From the NCBI GenBank assembly GCA_944363995.1, contig CALVVV010000058.1:1-7404 (forward strand): a DNA stretch of 7,404 bases, in the 5' to 3' direction. Under the pieces are notes generated by a model, which saw only the letters and a program-made list of their open reading frames with translations, had not been told where the DNA came from and made no database searches. The position numbers were made by a program, and so were the translations under genes. This stretch comes from an uncultured Bacilli bacterium (GTDB lineage Bacteria; Bacillota_I; Bacilli_A; RF39; UBA660). Within the stretch, counting starts at the first letter, position 1. Each line of letters opens with the position of its first letter. Of the stretch, positions 6,832 through 7,404 are shown piece by piece.

Positions 6832-7020
6832 GTGATACACATTGGCGCTTGTCCCTATTCAATTAATTTAGTAATTAACAATATTCCAACTGAATATACA
6901 CATAACATCATTAATTTATCAGACAGTGAAGATCTAGTAACAGTAATGTGGGCAAATGAATCATTTGATCCTGATCATCCTGATACCTATTATGAAGAAG
7001 TAAATAAAAATAATAAATAA
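6832..7020 (+). pseudogene. Truncated capF cupin C-terminus (second copy, remnant)
   Basis: The open frame ends at TAA 7018-7020 and encodes about 62 residues. From about 6871 it matches the last part of the CapF cupin: an IPTEYTHNI segment that should carry a metal-binding His, then DLVTVMWANESFDPDHPDTY. In 25 aligned residues, 19 are identical to the capF tail at 1-81, while many codons differ silently, so this is an old or foreign paralogue and not a recent exact duplication. It also has five extra residues (NKNNK). The whole reductase domain and most of the cupin are missing. The only upstream start (GTG 6832) lies 5 bases after the terminator's T run and has no ribosome site. It is best read as a dead 3' remnant marking a recombination junction. 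The alternative, a short expressed cupin fragment, is unlikely. Confidence 0.8.
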
Positions 7021-7376
7021 TTTTGTATTAAATTTTGAAATATATGATTGGATAACAATTATTTATGTAGTAGCGGGAATTGCTTCATTATGTGGGGAAG
7101 TATAGGTAATAATTAATTTATTATCTTTAGCCACAAAAGATTATTTAGTGCCTAAAAAAAGCCATTAGGAATTAGAAAAGTATATTTAATTTTAAATGAA
7201 GTAATATTAAACTATGCATATATTTATGAAAACTGATGAAATCATAACTATTTAATTATTAAAATAAGTAAAAATATATTTTAATAAGTATATGATACTG
7301 AAGGGTGGTTTTAATCTTGTTATATTGTGTAAAAATAGACCAATTTAGGTATTATATATTTAAGGATGTGATAGTT
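7021..7376. other. Non-coding, very AT-rich stretch
   Basis: No gene is supported here. An in-frame run without a start codon (about 7022-7105, ending TAG) reads like a hydrophobic peptide tail (YVVAGIASLCGEV) and may be coding debris, but it has no ribosome site. Near the right side there is a short dyad, AGTAT-ATG-ATACT (7287-7299), overlapping a TATGAT that could be a -10 box for the gene starting at the edge, although no good -35 is visible. No terminator, tRNA or repeat array is seen. Confidence 0.5.
7362..7372 (+). promoter_or_regulatory. Near-perfect Shine-Dalgarno site at the right edge
   Basis: AAGGATGTGAT differs at one base from the full 11-base complement of the 16S rRNA end (AAGGAGGTGAT). 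It lies just before GTG 7377 and ATG 7383, which share a frame, and is the main reason to believe a gene starts here. Confidence 0.5.
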
Positions 7377-7404
7377 GTGATTATGGAAATATATCTAAAT
7401 GAAA
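7377..7404 (+). CDS. Start of a possible new gene, cut by the window end
   Basis: From GTG 7377 the frame stays open to the last base, with GTG ATT then ATG (7383) and the residues MEIYLNE. The near-consensus ribosome site at 7362-7372 suits GTG 7377 best (4 bases after the site's end, 6 after GTG); ATG 7383 is possible. The frame is also open upstream, to a TTG at 7317 behind AAGGGTGG (7301-7308), so a longer product cannot be excluded. Too few residues are visible for a family call. MEIYL-type openings occur in the sporulation peptidase SpoIIGA, but seven residues are not evidence enough to name it. Confidence 0.4.

Noticed and set aside
1..7020. The two capF tails as attachment-site repeats of an integrating element
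   Set aside because: The nucleotide match is broken by many silent differences, no long exact direct repeat remains and no integrase is in the window.
7317..7404. TTG 7317 as the start of the right-edge gene
   Set aside because: The frame is open and AAGGGTGG precedes it, but the near-consensus ribosome site at 7362-7372 makes GTG 7377 or ATG 7383 more likely.

Overview
The window is very AT-rich, low-GC Gram-positive DNA. It has strong Shine-Dalgarno sites, TATAAT-type promoter boxes, TGG for Trp and TGA used as a stop, so it uses the standard bacterial code and is not mycoplasma. A gut Bacillota of the Erysipelotrichia/Clostridia type fits, but the sequence does not fix the taxon. There are no tRNA, rRNA, CRISPR or transposase genes.

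The backbone is a capsule or surface-polysaccharide locus for UDP-N-acetyl-L-fucosamine. The first 81 bases are the last 26 codons of capF (fnlB). Its usual next neighbour, capG (fnlC/wecB-like UDP-GlcNAc 2-epimerase), starts only at 4778. It is followed at once by an unrecognised 270-residue gene (5964-6776) and a strong two-tier terminator (6777-6826). Just past the terminator lies a second, N-terminally truncated piece of a capF cupin domain (about 6832-7020). The rest is non-coding apart from the first codons of a possible new gene at the right edge.

Between capF and capG sits a self-contained island of about 4.6 kb (82-4777) with three genes on the same strand: a 69-residue acidic protein (170-379), a 594-residue multi-spanning membrane protein with a large soluble C-terminal half (402-2186), and an 816-residue soluble protein with a HECAH zinc-peptidase motif (2244-4694). 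The island has its own extended -10 promoter. A palindrome overlaps a TATAAT box at its start, before the peptidase gene and before capG. None of the three genes looks like a sugar-nucleotide enzyme, glycosyltransferase or polymer exporter.

My reading is that this is a cargo module, possibly a defence, stress or signalling system pairing a membrane protein with a metallopeptidase, inserted into a conserved sugar pathway. The capF and capG assignments are strong. The peptidase assignment rests on motifs. The joint function of the island genes is inference.
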